Of a DNA stretch of 64,000 nt, positions 55,178-64,000 are shown one piece after another; position 1 is the first letter of the stretch; each line of letters starts with the position of its first letter. The notes below the pieces were generated by a model that saw only the letters and a program-made list of their open reading frames with translations, did not search any database and was not told where the DNA came from. Location: assembly GCF_902825225.1 (NCBI RefSeq), contig NZ_CADEAK010000003.1:124001-188000 (forward strand), written 5' to 3'. The stretch is from Bartonella vinsonii subsp. berkhoffii ATCC 51672 (GTDB lineage Bacteria > Pseudomonadota > Alphaproteobacteria > Rhizobiales > Rhizobiaceae). Made by a program: the position numbers and the translations under genes.

Positions 55178-56473
55178 ATGTCTGAGAATAAAACATATAT
55201 TACAGTGAATGATAAAAAAATAGAACTTCCAGTGCGTAAAGGTACTCTTGGTCCTGATGTTATTGAAATTGCTTCTCTTTACAAACAAACCGATACTTTT
55301 ACTTACGATCCTGGCTTTACATCAACTGCTTCTTGTGAATCAAAAATCACGTACATTGATGGTAATAAAGGAGTATTGCTTTATCGCGGTTATCCTATCG
55401 AGCAACTGGCTGAAAAAGGGGACTTTCTCGAAAGCTGCTACCTTTTACTTTACGGTGAACTCCCAACACAACAGGAAAAAAGTGACTTTGATCGTTGTAT
55501 CATGCAGCACACGATGGTACACGAGCAATTTGCGCGCTTCTTTCATGGTTTCCGTCGCGACTCGCATCCTATGGCTGTCATGGTTGCGTGCCTTGGAGCT
55601 ATGTCAGCATTCTATCACGACTCGATTGATATCATAGATCCTCAACAAAGAATGATTGCTTCTGTTCGCCTCATCTCAAAAGTTCCCACTCTTGCTGCTA
55701 TGGCTTATAAATACAGTATCGGGCAAGCATTTGTTTATCCACGTAATGATCTTAGTTACGCTGCCAATTTCCTCCGTATGTGTTTTTCTGTTCCATGTGA
55801 AGAATACAAAACCAACCCTGTACTCACACGAGCAATGGATCGAATCTTTATCCTTCATGCAGATCACGAACAAAATGCTTCTACATCCACTGTACGCCTT
55901 GCTGGGTCATCAGGCGCTAATCCATTTGCATGTATCGCTGCAGGTGTTGCTTGTCTTTGGGGCCCCGCACATGGTGGAGCCAATGAAGCATGCCTAAAGA
56001 TGCTACTAGAAATAGGTTCTGTTAAGAGAATTCCTGAATTTATTGCACGTGCAAAAGATAAAAATGATCCTTTCCGTCTTATGGGATTTGGTCATCGAGT
56101 CTATAAAAATTATGATCCACGTGCAAAAATCATGCAAAAAACCTGCCATGAGGTTCTAAAAGAACTCAACATTCAAAATGATCCACTTCTTGATATCGCT
56201 ATAGAACTGGAAAAAATCGCCTTAAATGATGAATATTTTGTTGAAAAAAAGCTTTATCCGAATGTCGATTTCTATTCTGGCATTACGTTAAAAGCTTTAG
56301 GATTTCCAACCGAAATGTTTACTGTTCTTTTTGCATTAGCACGTAGTGTAGGTTGGGTTGCGCAATGGAAAGAAATGATTGAAGATCCTGCACAAAAGAT
56401 TGGTCGTCCTCGCCAACTTTATACAGGTTATACTATGCGCGAATATATTCCCATAGAAAAACGTATAAGTTAA
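55178..56473 (+). CDS. gltA: Citrate synthase
   Basis: Condenses acetyl-CoA and oxaloacetate in the first step of the citric acid cycle. The protein is 431 residues, the hexameric bacterial type. Catalytic blocks are [23 protein letters not shown] (first catalytic His) and [13 protein letters not shown] (second His), with the catalytic Asp in VDFYSGI. The protein is very close to Bartonella GltA as I remember it, which is the main taxonomic clue in the window. The ribosome binding site is AAAGGAA. A terminator follows. Confidence 0.98.
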   Translation: MSENKTYITVNDKKIELPVRKGTLGPDVIEIASLYKQTDTFTYDPGFTSTASCESKITYIDGNKGVLLYRGYPIEQLAEKGDFLESCYLLLYGELPTQQEKSDFDRCIMQHTMVHEQFARFFHGFRRDSHPMAVMVACLGAMSAFYHDSIDIIDPQQRMIASVRLISKVPTLAAMAYKYSIGQAFVYPRNDLSYAANFLRMCFSVPCEEYKTNPVLTRAMDRIFILHADHEQNASTSTVRLAGSSGANPFACIAAGVACLWGPAHGGANEACLKMLLEIGSVKRIPEFIARAKDKNDPFRLMGFGHRVYKNYDPRAKIMQKTCHEVLKELNIQNDPLLDIAIELEKIALNDEYFVEKKLYPNVDFYSGITLKALGFPTEMFTVLFALARSVGWVAQWKEMIEDPAQKIGRPRQLYTGYTMREYIPIEKRIS

Positions 56474-56493
56474 ATGAAGTTAAAAAACCAAAT

Positions 56494-56530
56494 AATAAAG
56501 CTTCAATTTACTGAAGCTTTATTGTAAATG
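56494..56530 (+). terminator. Probable terminator of gltA
   Basis: Arms 56494-56505 and 56512-56523 form a perfect 12-pair stem with a six-base loop. The stem is AT-rich in its lower part and includes its own T-run. It lies about 20 bases past the gltA stop. Confidence 0.75.
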
Positions 56531-56795
56531 ACTCGATGGTAAAATCTAACAGTGTTTTTTATAAACCTTGATTTTGAAACCCTTTTTGCAAGTAAGACCA
56601 TCATAGAGGTTGTGCAGAAAATTTTCTGATAATTTTTCTCAATAAATCAATAAAATTGAGAATGCTCTTTGTTCATACGAGGATAATAATAGCAGAATGA
56701 ACTTAAATAGATTTTTGCATTGCTCCAGAAGAGCTTACAAATTATAAAAAACGTGATAGTCTTATATTTTCCCGCTTATCCAACAGGAGACCATA
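56524..56795. other. Upstream region of the first substrate-binding gene
   Basis: AT-rich and without a gene. The last 100 bases (from about 56694) are closely similar to the region before the second copy (from about 57833), so the repeat includes the ribosome binding site and probably the promoter. Confidence 0.5.
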
Positions 56796-57597
56796 ATGAA
56801 ATTATTAGCAGTCGCTCTTATAATAAGCACAATATTGTTCAGCCCGTCTGCTAATGCCCAAACGCTGAAAATTGCAAGTGATGCCTCCTATCCCCCATTT
56901 AGTTACATTGACTCAAATAATAAACTTCAGGGTTTTGATATTGATATATCTTATGCACTTTGTCAAAAAATGAATGTCAAATGTATTCTTATCACTCAAG
57001 ATTTTGAGGGAATGATTCCCGGTCTTCTTGCAAAAAAATATGATGCGATCATTTCTTCCCTTGCTCCTACACAAGAACGCTTGCAAAAGATTGACTTCAC
57101 AGATCCTTACTACAACACAGAATTGGCTGTTATTGTTAGCAAAGTTTCAGCCATTAAAGAGATCTCGGCAGAAGCTTTTAAAGGTAAAAATCTTGGTGTG
57201 CAATCAAATACAACACAAGCCGCGTATGCAGAAGATCATTATTCCTCTGAAGGGGTAAATATCAAATTCTATCCGACAACAATAGAAGTTAATCGTGATC
57301 TTTTAAACCATCGGCTTGATGCCGTTATCGTTGATAAACTGCAAGCATTAAACTGGCTCGAAAATGAAGGAAACGATTGTTGCCAACTTCTAGGAACTTT
57401 GGAAGAAACAAAATTTCCTATTGCAATTGCTCTACGTCAAAACAATAATGATCTTAAAAACAAATTTAATAAGGCGATAAAAGAAATCCGTTTGGATGGA
57501 ACTTATGATAAAATCATGAAGAAGTATTTTTCGTTCGATATTTATTAAATATCAATATGTATTAGAATTAAGCAAATTGTTTATTTTTAAAAACATT
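56694..57597 (+). repeat. Tandem duplication, copy 1
   Basis: About 0.9 kb, covering about 100 bases of upstream sequence, a complete substrate-binding gene and some downstream sequence. It repeats at 57833-58738 with an offset of 1139 bases. The copies are near identical but with very uneven divergence (see findings). Confidence 0.9.
56796..57548 (+). CDS. Polar amino-acid ABC transporter substrate-binding protein, copy 1
   Basis: A 250-residue periplasmic binding protein of the SBP_bac_3 family (Lys/Arg/His/Gln group). The signal peptide is residues 1-21 (cleavage after ANA). The ligand-binding lobe starts IASDASYPPFSYID, followed by LQGFDIDISYALCQ, the amino-acid anchoring stretch SSLAPTQERLQ with R95, and DFTDPYYNTE. 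It shares 242 of 250 residues with copy 2. It differs at residues 28-30 (S-D-A versus N-E-G), 87 and 91 (S and P versus A and L) and at the C-terminus (F-D-I versus Y-G-L). The ribosome binding site AACAGGAGACC is strong. It stands first in the transporter cluster. The exact ligand is unknown. Confidence 0.93.
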   Translation: MKLLAVALIISTILFSPSANAQTLKIASDASYPPFSYIDSNNKLQGFDIDISYALCQKMNVKCILITQDFEGMIPGLLAKKYDAIISSLAPTQERLQKIDFTDPYYNTELAVIVSKVSAIKEISAEAFKGKNLGVQSNTTQAAYAEDHYSSEGVNIKFYPTTIEVNRDLLNHRLDAVIVDKLQALNWLENEGNDCCQLLGTLEETKFPIAIALRQNNNDLKNKFNKAIKEIRLDGTYDKIMKKYFSFDIY

Positions 57598-57934
57598 CAT
57601 ATTGATTAAAAGATCAGTTCTTATATGTTCTTCGATAGCTAAATTCTTCTTCGTGCTTTCATTGCATAACCTTTTCTCAAAGCTAAATTTTTGGTTTTTT
57701 TTTTGAATAAAATGATAAAGATAAATCATCTCATGAAAAATAATCTATAAATATGATTAATGAAAAAGCTTTTCCTTCTCTAAAGTTTATCATAGCGACA
57801 TTCATAAAAGATTTTCATTGTCATGATATCAAAATGAACACTCCTAAATTTTTTGCATTGCTCCCAGAAGAGCTTACGGATTATAAAAAACATGACAGTC
57901 TTATATTTTCCCGCTTATCCAACAGGAGACCATA
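57549..57934. other. Spacer between the two substrate-binding genes
   Basis: About 390 bases. The ends belong to the repeat. The middle, about 57598-57832, is unique, AT-rich and without a gene. A 60-codon frame at 57753-57935 runs into the repeat and looks accidental. Confidence 0.5.
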
Positions 57935-58738
57935 ATGAAATTATTAGCAGTCGCTCTTATAATAAGCACAATATTGTTCAGCCCATCTGCCAATGCTCAA
58001 ACGTTGAAAATTGCGAATGAAGGCTCCTACCCCCCATTTAGTTACATTGACTCAAATAATAAACTTCAGGGTTTTGATATTGATATATCTTATGCACTTT
58101 GTCAAAAAATGAACGTCAAATGTATTCTTATCACTCAAGATTTTGAGGGAATGATTCCTGGTCTTCTTGCAAAAAAATATGACGCGATTATCGCTTCCCT
58201 TGCACTCACACAAGAGCGCTTACAAAAGATTGACTTCACAGATCCTTACTACAACACAGAATTGGCTGTTATTGTTAGCAAAGTTTCAGCCATTAAAGAG
58301 ATCTCGGCAGAAGCTTTTAAAGGTAAAAATCTTGGTGTGCAATCAAATACAACACAAGCCGCGTATGCAGAAGATCATTATTCCTCTGAAGGGGTAAATA
58401 TCAAATTCTATCCGACAACAATAGAAGTTAATCGTGATCTTTTAAACCATCGGCTTGATGCCGTTATCGTTGATAAACTGCAAGCATTAAACTGGCTCGA
58501 AAATGAAGGAAACGATTGTTGCCAACTTCTAGGAACTTTGGAAGAAACAAAATTTCCTATTGCAATTGCTCTACGTCAAAACAATAATGATCTTAAAAAC
58601 AAATTTAATAAAGCGATAAAAGAAATCCGTTTGGATGGAACTTATGATAAAATCATGAAAAAGTATTTTTCATACGGTCTTTATTAAAGATCAATATGGA
58701 TTAAAATTGAAAAAACTGTTTATTTCTAAAATATTATC
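57833..58738 (+). repeat. Tandem duplication, copy 2
   Basis: The second copy of the unit at 56694-57597. It lies directly before the permease genes, so it is likely the original position in the operon, and copy 1 the added one. That order is inference. Confidence 0.9.
57935..58687 (+). CDS. Polar amino-acid ABC transporter substrate-binding protein, copy 2
   Basis: A 250-residue periplasmic binding protein with the same signal peptide and fold as copy 1. Its lobe starts IANEGSYPPFSYID and its anchoring stretch is ASLALTQERLQ. The five changes relative to copy 1 in these two segments fall where SBP_bac_3 proteins touch the ligand, so specificity may differ. It precedes the first permease gene by 75 bases and is probably co-transcribed with it. 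Both frames are intact, with identical ribosome binding sites. Confidence 0.93.
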   Translation: MKLLAVALIISTILFSPSANAQTLKIANEGSYPPFSYIDSNNKLQGFDIDISYALCQKMNVKCILITQDFEGMIPGLLAKKYDAIIASLALTQERLQKIDFTDPYYNTELAVIVSKVSAIKEISAEAFKGKNLGVQSNTTQAAYAEDHYSSEGVNIKFYPTTIEVNRDLLNHRLDAVIVDKLQALNWLENEGNDCCQLLGTLEETKFPIAIALRQNNNDLKNKFNKAIKEIRLDGTYDKIMKKYFSYGLY

Positions 58739-58762
58739 TAACTCTTTATGAGGAGTGCAAGA

Positions 58763-59482
58763 ATGATTGAAAGTTTAGCATTGCTATCATTTAGCAATGG
58801 TGGATGGGGTGCAGTTATACTTTCTAGTGCGGGAATAACATTATCACTGGCTTTGTGTTGTGGGCTCTTGGGACTGCCTCTAGGACTTCTGGGTGCAGTG
58901 ATGATTGGATCCAATATTAACACAGCAAGAGCTATAGCAACCCTTTTTTCATCAGTATTCCGCAGCTTACCAGAGCTTTTGACCTTATTTTTAGTTTACT
59001 ATGGCTTGCAAAATATTATTCAAATTGTTCTTGATTATTTTAATATCGAAATAGTGTTTAGTATCAATGCTTTTGTTGCCGGTGTTGTTGCACTCAGTAT
59101 GGTGCTTGCAGCTTTTTCTTGTGAAGTTTGGCTTGGAGCATTTAATGTTTTTGATAAAGGACAATATGAAGCAGCGAAAGCTCTGGGACTTTCAAAATCG
59201 ACTACATTTTTTCGTATTGTTTTTCCTCAACTGTTCCGAAATGCCTTGCCAGGACTTTCTAATAATTGGCTTACTCTACTCAAAGATACATCCCTCGTGT
59301 CAACCATTTCACTTGTGGATCTCATGCGACAGATAAATTTAGCAGTTGCTGCAACTGATAAACCTATGCTGTTTTATCTTGTGGCATGCTTACTTTATTT
59401 GTTATTTTCGGCATTTTTTTCTGCAATCCTCCACACTTTGGAAACATATACTCAAGCGGGATATAGAAAGGTGTTGAACTGA
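58763..59482 (+). CDS. Amino-acid ABC transporter permease, first subunit
   Basis: A 239-residue inner-membrane protein with five to six membrane segments, of the HisQ/ArtQ type. It starts with MIESLALLSFSNGGWGAVI. The EAA loop reads QYEAAKALGLSKSTTFFRIVFPQLFRNALPG, the contact site for the ATPase. FRSLPELLTLFLVYYG is the family's N-terminal block. I chose ATG at 58763, with AGGAG eight bases upstream; the ATG at 58748 overlaps that site. Its stop overlaps the start of the next permease by one base. Confidence 0.93.
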   Translation: MIESLALLSFSNGGWGAVILSSAGITLSLALCCGLLGLPLGLLGAVMIGSNINTARAIATLFSSVFRSLPELLTLFLVYYGLQNIIQIVLDYFNIEIVFSINAFVAGVVALSMVLAAFSCEVWLGAFNVFDKGQYEAAKALGLSKSTTFFRIVFPQLFRNALPGLSNNWLTLLKDTSLVSTISLVDLMRQINLAVAATDKPMLFYLVACLLYLLFSAFFSAILHTLETYTQAGYRKVLN

Positions 59483-60189
59483 TGATTCCCGAGTGGCTTT
59501 ATTTCCTTTTTAATCCTACTCTTCTAAACCGTTATGGGCCCAAATTTATTGATGGCCTTATTATTACTTTTGAGCTTGTTTTTATTGCTTGTTCTATTGG
59601 TTTTTTCCTTGGGATGCTTATCACGTTTGCACGTTTATCAAATAATAGGTTTCTGCAATATTCTGCATATGCTTATGTTTATTTTTTTCGCGGATCTCCT
59701 CTACTAGCCCAGCTCTTCCTTTTTTACTACGGACTTGGTTCAATGAACAATTTCTGGCAACAGGTTGGCTTATGGTGGTTCTTTCAAAACGCATGGTATT
59801 GTTGCCTTTTCATTTTTGCACTCAATTCTGCTGCCTATCAATCTGAAATCTTTAAAGGAAGTTTTCTCTCTGTAAAAATTGGACAACGTGAAGCATCAAA
59901 AGCCTTAGGGTTGAGTCGCTCTGTAACATTTTTTAGAGTTATTCTTCCGCAAGCAATGGTCATAGCATTACGCCCTTTAGGAAATGAATTGATTTTAATG
60001 ATTAAATCCAGTGCCATTGCCTCACTGGTTACTGTTTATGATTTAATGGGTATTGCCAAGCTTACTTATTCACGTACATTCGATTTCCAAGTTTACGTTT
60101 GGGCCGCTCTTATTTATCTTCTTATCGTTGAACTCATTCGTCGTTTTGTTATTTTTATCGAAAATCGTCTAACCCGATATTTACGGTAA
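59482..60189 (+). CDS. Amino-acid ABC transporter permease, second subunit
   Basis: A 235-residue inner-membrane protein of the HisM/ArtM type. The family blocks are YFFRGSPLLAQLFLFYYGLG and the EAA loop GQREASKALGLSRSVTFFRVILPQAMVIALRP. It pairs with the preceding permease to form the heterodimeric channel. It is translationally coupled (TGATG). Confidence 0.93.
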   Translation: MIPEWLYFLFNPTLLNRYGPKFIDGLIITFELVFIACSIGFFLGMLITFARLSNNRFLQYSAYAYVYFFRGSPLLAQLFLFYYGLGSMNNFWQQVGLWWFFQNAWYCCLFIFALNSAAYQSEIFKGSFLSVKIGQREASKALGLSRSVTFFRVILPQAMVIALRPLGNELILMIKSSAIASLVTVYDLMGIAKLTYSRTFDFQVYVWAALIYLLIVELIRRFVIFIENRLTRYLR

Positions 60190-60250
60190 AGAAAATGATC
60201 GCAAAAACCTTTACCAAATCAAAATGTTCAATTAAGCAACTTATTTATTA

Positions 60251-61042
60251 ATGAAAGAATATAATAAGATGAATTTGGAAAATAATAAATTTGTTCATAC
60301 TACTCAAAACTCCGTAATTTCTATTCGGAATTTAAATAAATGGTATGGAGATTTCCAAGTACTTTATGATATTAATTTCGATGTTCAAATTGGCGAACGC
60401 ATTGTTATCTGTGGTCCTTCCGGATCAGGGAAATCAACTTTAATTCGTTGTATTAATCAATTAGAAAAAGCACAAAAAGGTTCAATTTGCGTTCATAATA
60501 TTGATATTCATGCTGCACCTCTATACCAGCAAAAAAATGTTCTCCGTAAAATAGGAATGGTCTTTCAGAACTTTAACTTATTCCCCCATATGAGCGTTAT
60601 GCAAAATTGCATTTTAGCACCCATGACAGTTCAAGGACTTTCTAAAAAACAAGCAAAAGAACGGGCCATTCGTTATCTTACAGATGTTGGAATTGAAAAA
60701 CACTGTAACAAATACCCTTTACAACTTTCTGGTGGACAACAACAGCGTGTTGCGATTGCTCGTGCCCTTTGTATGGAACCTGAAGTGATGCTTTTTGATG
60801 AACCAACATCAGCTCTTGATCCAGAAAGCGTTGGAGAAGTTTTAGAAGTCATGGTCCAATTAGCAAATACAGGGATGACAATGCTTTGTGTTACTCACGA
60901 AATGGGTTTTGCGCGCGAAGTTTCAGAAAGAATCCTTTTTCTAGAAAATGGAACGATTATTGAAGATACAGCCTCTGAAAAATTTTTTACTAATCCTAAA
61001 AGCCAACGTGCTTGTGATTTTCTTGCTAAAATTAAACATTAA
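60251..61042 (+). CDS. Amino-acid ABC transporter ATP-binding protein
   Basis: A 263-residue ATPase of the HisP/GlnQ group. Motifs are Walker [10 protein letters not shown] (55-63), the Q-loop [12 protein letters not shown], signature [15 protein letters not shown], Walker [15 protein letters not shown], and switch His in [11 protein letters not shown]. The start may be ATG at 60251 or ATG at 60269; the first gives a slightly long N-terminus. It completes the transporter: two binding proteins, two permeases, one ATPase. Its stop overlaps the convergent lpxB stop by 4 bases. Confidence 0.95.
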   Translation: MKEYNKMNLENNKFVHTTQNSVISIRNLNKWYGDFQVLYDINFDVQIGERIVICGPSGSGKSTLIRCINQLEKAQKGSICVHNIDIHAAPLYQQKNVLRKIGMVFQNFNLFPHMSVMQNCILAPMTVQGLSKKQAKERAIRYLTDVGIEKHCNKYPLQLSGGQQQRVAIARALCMEPEVMLFDEPTSALDPESVGEVLEVMVQLANTGMTMLCVTHEMGFAREVSERILFLENGTIIEDTASEKFFTNPKSQRACDFLAKIKH

Positions 61043-62238
61043 CCATCAAAGTTGTTTATTGATACAATTTGAGTCTTATCTTTTAAAAGAGTCATAATCG
61101 TTCGTGCACCAACAACCCCTGATGGTATTTGGGTTTTCATTTTTTGTTCCACCATCTCAAAAGCATCAAGTTGTGCCTGTCTCACTAAAGAATTACACAA
61201 AATTTGCTCTATCTGCCTTGCTAACATGCCAGGACGTAAAAATTCATTAAAATATTCCGGAATAATAGGCTTATCAGAAATAATATTGGGAAGAGCAGCA
61301 CTCCACAACAGTATTTGGGGAAAAATGAATAATTTAGAAAAATAATCAAGTTTATAACAAAGAACCATGGGAATTTTTGCTAATGCCAATTCAAGTGAGA
61401 CCGTCCCCTGTGCCGCAAGTGCAACATCTGCTTGCGCAAAAGCATGCCATTTCTCCTTTTCACCAACAACAATTTCTACGTTGCTCTTCCAGCCTTGTAC
61501 AAAATCACGAATCTCATCCACTAAATGTGGCAAAGTCGGTAAAATAATACGTAAATGAGGAACACGTTGTAGAAGAATTTCTAGTGCGTCTCGAAAAATT
61601 GGCATGAGATAGCGTATTTCTAAATTGCGTGATCCTGGCAAAAGAACTAATGTTGGCGATGATATTTCTTTACCATGCAAATGTTTTTTTTCTGATTGGA
61701 TAGACAAGAGTGGAGGATGAACTAAAAGATGATGCCCAACATAAGTAGTAGGAGGGCCTCCTAAATCTCGTATAATCTTTTCTTCAAAAGGAAAAACTGC
61801 TAAAATATGGTCAACGAATTTGCGCATATCTTTAGCGCGCTTTGGGCGCCATGCCCAAACAGTGGGCGCAACATATTTAATAATAGGAATAGAAGGGGCT
61901 AAAATACGCACCTTTTTTGCAACACGATGGGTAAAATCAGGACTGTCAATAATAATGAGACAATCAGGTTGTTCTTGTGCAATAAATTTAGACAAATTGC
62001 GGATATGCATTAATAATAATGGTAGTTTTTTTAAAACTGCACCTAAACCTATTAAAGCAATATCATGAGGATCAAAAAAGCTTTTTAAACCTAGTGCCTT
62101 TAAATGCCTTCCACCAATGCCAATCAAATGAATGTTGCACCCTGTCTGTTGTGAGAGACAAGAAATTAAATCTGCTCCAAGTAAATCAGCAGATTCCTCT
62201 CCTGCAACAACAGCAATTTTTAAGGAACAATCATTCAT
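61039..62238 (-). CDS. lpxB: Lipid-A-disaccharide synthase
   Basis: LpxB joins UDP-diacylglucosamine and lipid X to form the lipid A disaccharide backbone. The protein is 399 residues. It is a GT19-family glycosyltransferase, with AVVAGEESADLLGADLI near the start, YVAPTVWAWRPKRAKDM, LLPGSRNLEIRYLMP and AQGTVSLELALAKIPMVLCYK. The start is ATG at 62238, overlapping lpxI by 8 bases; an in-frame TTG at 62253 is less likely. Confidence 0.96.
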   Translation of the reverse strand: MNDCSLKIAVVAGEESADLLGADLISCLSQQTGCNIHLIGIGGRHLKALGLKSFFDPHDIALIGLGAVLKKLPLLLMHIRNLSKFIAQEQPDCLIIIDSPDFTHRVAKKVRILAPSIPIIKYVAPTVWAWRPKRAKDMRKFVDHILAVFPFEEKIIRDLGGPPTTYVGHHLLVHPPLLSIQSEKKHLHGKEISSPTLVLLPGSRNLEIRYLMPIFRDALEILLQRVPHLRIILPTLPHLVDEIRDFVQGWKSNVEIVVGEKEKWHAFAQADVALAAQGTVSLELALAKIPMVLCYKLDYFSKLFIFPQILLWSAALPNIISDKPIIPEYFNEFLRPGMLARQIEQILCNSLVRQAQLDAFEMVEQKMKTQIPSGVVGARTIMTLLKDKTQIVSINNFDG

Positions 62239-63103
62239 GATCAAACTTTTCAAATGTTTCTATAAACAGAGAATATTTATTGGCTTTCTCTATCGTTGTT
62301 TTCACTGATAAAATTAAACTTTTATTTGCCTCAACCGCAATGCCAGATAATCCACTCTTTGTAATATTCATTATTGTCGCAGGTCCAATTGACGGTAAAT
62401 CAACGCGATGATCTTGTTGTGGTTTTGCACATTTAACAAGAACACCGCCTTTAGGTGGAATTTGCCCTCTTTCGCGCATTTCACAAATCCGCCAAAGCAT
62501 ATTATCAGTTCCCTCCGCTCCTTCAACCGCAACCACTCTCCCATCGATAGCCACAGCTGCTTGCCCAATATCTAATCGACCTAACAGCTTTGCTGCTTCT
62601 ACAGCTAGAAAAATATCTTTTTTCTCTTTTTGAGTAGCACGCCGTAAGGTGAGATTAAATTCTATTGGTGCTAAAAGATCCGGGACTATTTCGTGAGCGC
62701 CAAGTACACAAAAACCATGCGATTCAATAAGCCGTATAAAAGCTTTTAATAACGCATCATCCCCACCTCTCAAAGCCCTGATTAATTGAGGCAGAGCTAA
62801 AAATGTCGTCCAATCGAATCGTAATTGTGTAATAAGGGGCCGTTTTCTCACTCCACCTGCCAAAACAATATTACAAATTTCAGCTGTTTTTAAAATTTTA
62901 ATGAGTCGCCCTAACTCTACAATTGATAACTCGCAATGCTCATAGCGATAAAGCACAGCATCAGCCTCACCACGCAAAAGTATAAGAAAAGGATTTTGTC
63001 CATCCTTCTCAAGAGCCTGAGCAACACTGATCGGCAAAACACCATTTCCTGCTATAATAGCAGTGCGACCGGAAAGAAAACTTCTGGCACCAGAAACAGA
63101 CAT
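62231..63103 (-). CDS. lpxI: UDP-2,3-diacylglucosamine pyrophosphatase LpxI
   Basis: LpxI (DUF1009) cleaves UDP-diacylglucosamine to lipid X and UMP in Alphaproteobacteria that lack LpxH. The protein is 290 residues. Its N-terminal block AIIAGNGVLPISVAQAL and C-terminal blocks KLLGRLDIGQAAVAIDGRVVAVEGAEGTD and DLPSIGPATI are family hallmarks. The start is ATG at 63103, with AAGGA upstream; an in-frame TTG lies six bases further. It sits between lpxA and lpxB, the standard order. Confidence 0.95.
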   Translation of the reverse strand: MSVSGARSFLSGRTAIIAGNGVLPISVAQALEKDGQNPFLILLRGEADAVLYRYEHCELSIVELGRLIKILKTAEICNIVLAGGVRKRPLITQLRFDWTTFLALPQLIRALRGGDDALLKAFIRLIESHGFCVLGAHEIVPDLLAPIEFNLTLRRATQKEKKDIFLAVEAAKLLGRLDIGQAAVAIDGRVVAVEGAEGTDNMLWRICEMRERGQIPPKGGVLVKCAKPQQDHRVDLPSIGPATIMNITKSGLSGIAVEANKSLILSVKTTIEKANKYSLFIETFEKFDHE

Positions 63104-63105
63104 TT

Positions 63106-63930
63106 TCAATCCTTATTTTCTTTTATTCTATGATCTTCAAATTTCGGTATGCAATAAAAACGTTTTCCTTCTTCTTTAATAAAATTAACGACGTCAATAA
63201 CAGACTGAGAAGTAGAATAGAAAGAAGCAACGTCGCTAACACGCTCTTTAAACGGTTTACTATGATCAAAAAGCATAGCAACTGCATGACGTAAAGCATG
63301 AATATCTTTACGCTCAAGTCCTGCACGCTTCATACCAATAATATTTAATCCAGCAAGTTTTGCCTGTACACCTACAGCTGTCCCATAGGGAATGAGATCA
63401 CCAACCAGTGCAGAAACACCACCAATAAATGCATGATGCCCAACACGAACAAATTGGTGAACAGCAGCACCACCACCAATAATAACATGATCACCAACAG
63501 TAACATGACCAGCTATCATCGCATTATTTGCAAATGTTACATAATTCCCTACATGGCAATCATGAGCAATATGTGCATAACAAAAAAATTGGCAATTATC
63601 GCCAACAATCGTCATTCCTATACTCGAGTCGGACCCCCTATGCATTGTTACGCCTTCACGAATCGTACAATTCTTACCAATCGAAAGAGTTGTATGACCT
63701 CCCTTATGTTTATTATTTTGCGGATCTGCCCCCAAAACTGCATATGAAAAGACTTCACTATTCGCTCCTAACGTTGTCTTCCCCATTATGACAACATGAC
63801 TCATCAAACTGCATCCATCACCAATAACAGCCTCTGAACTAATATGACAAAACGGCCCAACTCGTACATTCTCACCAAGCTGCGCTCCCTTCTCCACAAG
63901 GGCAGTTGGATGGATTTTCGTACCGGACAT
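63106..63930 (-). CDS. lpxA: UDP-N-acetylglucosamine acyltransferase
   Basis: LpxA adds the first hydroxyacyl chain to UDP-GlcNAc. The protein is 274 residues. It is a left-handed beta-helix built from hexapeptide repeats (KIHPTALVEKGAQLGENVRVGPF, and VTVGDHVIIGGGAAVHQFVRVG). The catalytic His lies in the IAHDCHVGN block. The helical C-terminal domain is present (AGLERKDIHALRHA). It starts 25 bases after fabZ and ends 2 bases before the lpxI start. Confidence 0.97.
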   Translation of the reverse strand: MSGTKIHPTALVEKGAQLGENVRVGPFCHISSEAVIGDGCSLMSHVVIMGKTTLGANSEVFSYAVLGADPQNNKHKGGHTTLSIGKNCTIREGVTMHRGSDSSIGMTIVGDNCQFFCYAHIAHDCHVGNYVTFANNAMIAGHVTVGDHVIIGGGAAVHQFVRVGHHAFIGGVSALVGDLIPYGTAVGVQAKLAGLNIIGMKRAGLERKDIHALRHAVAMLFDHSKPFKERVSDVASFYSTSQSVIDVVNFIKEEGKRFYCIPKFEDHRIKENKD

Positions 63931-63955
63931 ATTTTTAAATTCCCATCAATATCGT

Positions 63956-64000
63956 TTACTCTTCTTCGATAATCATCGCAGAGATTTCCGCTTCAGCAAC
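63956..64000 (-). CDS. fabZ: 3-hydroxyacyl-ACP dehydratase FabZ, C-terminal end
   Basis: Only the last 14 codons are in the window: VAEAEISAMIIEEE then stop. This matches the C-terminal end of FabZ (A-E-A-E-I-S/A-A-M), and its position before lpxA is the fabZ-lpxA order of the lpxD-fabZ-lpxA-lpxI-lpxB cluster. The call rests mainly on that order. Confidence 0.8.
   Translation of the reverse strand, partial: VAEAEISAMIIEEE

Noticed and set aside
57753-57935. Sixty-codon frame between the two substrate-binding genes
   Set aside because: Its second half lies in the duplicated upstream region, where the matching frame in copy 1 is not kept; no ribosome binding site and no protein-like pattern.

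Overview
The window is almost certainly chromosomal DNA of a Bartonella species (Rhizobiales, Alphaproteobacteria). The DNA is AT-rich. It carries the Bartonella-type gltA, a hemin-binding-protein-like porin, type II DAHP synthase, two glutamyl-tRNA synthetases and the rhizobial gene order glnE / two-component pair / degP / ccmHFEI / two-component pair. I identify the genus from gene content and protein character and cannot name the species.

Layout. 1-403: 5' end of a phage tail-fibre-like gene, then about 1.9 kb with no gene. 2314-7427: thiamine operon thiC-thiO-thiS-thiG-thiE-thiD. 7707-13870: family-4-like uracil-DNA glycosylase, pepN and a large PleC-like histidine kinase. 13857-15655 (minus): an alkyltransferase and a hemin-binding/Omp25-like porin. 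16574-29725 (minus): glnE, a histidine kinase/response regulator pair, degP, the cytochrome c maturation genes ccmH-ccmF-ccmE and a shortened ccmI, a FeuQ/FeuP-like pair and a small exported protein. 30075-34529: penicillin-binding protein 1A, DUF1214 and DUF1254 membrane proteins, a DUF1499 protein. 34530-40216: accessory, decayed stretch with an amino-acid permease, two gene remnants, orphan hutH and tRNA-Arg(CCG). 40471-54635: nadK, a DEAD-box helicase, gltX (second copy), nadE, type II aroG, gor, a DUF2059 protein, rpiA, comEC and gltX. 55178-61042: gltA, then a polar amino-acid ABC transporter whose substrate-binding gene is duplicated in tandem. 61039-64000 (minus): lipid A genes lpxB-lpxI-lpxA and the 3' end of fabZ.

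How the genes work together. The thi operon supplies both halves of thiamine phosphate. The ccm genes with degP and two sensor pairs form an envelope and respiration block. The PBP, lpx genes and porin build the envelope. Amino-acid uptake (ABC transporter, permease), gltA and hutH fit an organism that feeds on host amino acids.

Most of the window is ordinary core genome. The most interesting features are the tandem substrate-binding genes, which show a sharply mosaic divergence pattern (389 identical bases next to a segment with about 20 differences in 290), the shortened ccmI, the loss of two cluster-ligand cysteines in the uracil-DNA glycosylase, the absence of a recognisable TPP riboswitch before thiC, and two decayed gene remnants near 34.8 and 37.0 kb. 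I saw no CRISPR array, no insertion sequence and no clear new multi-gene system.
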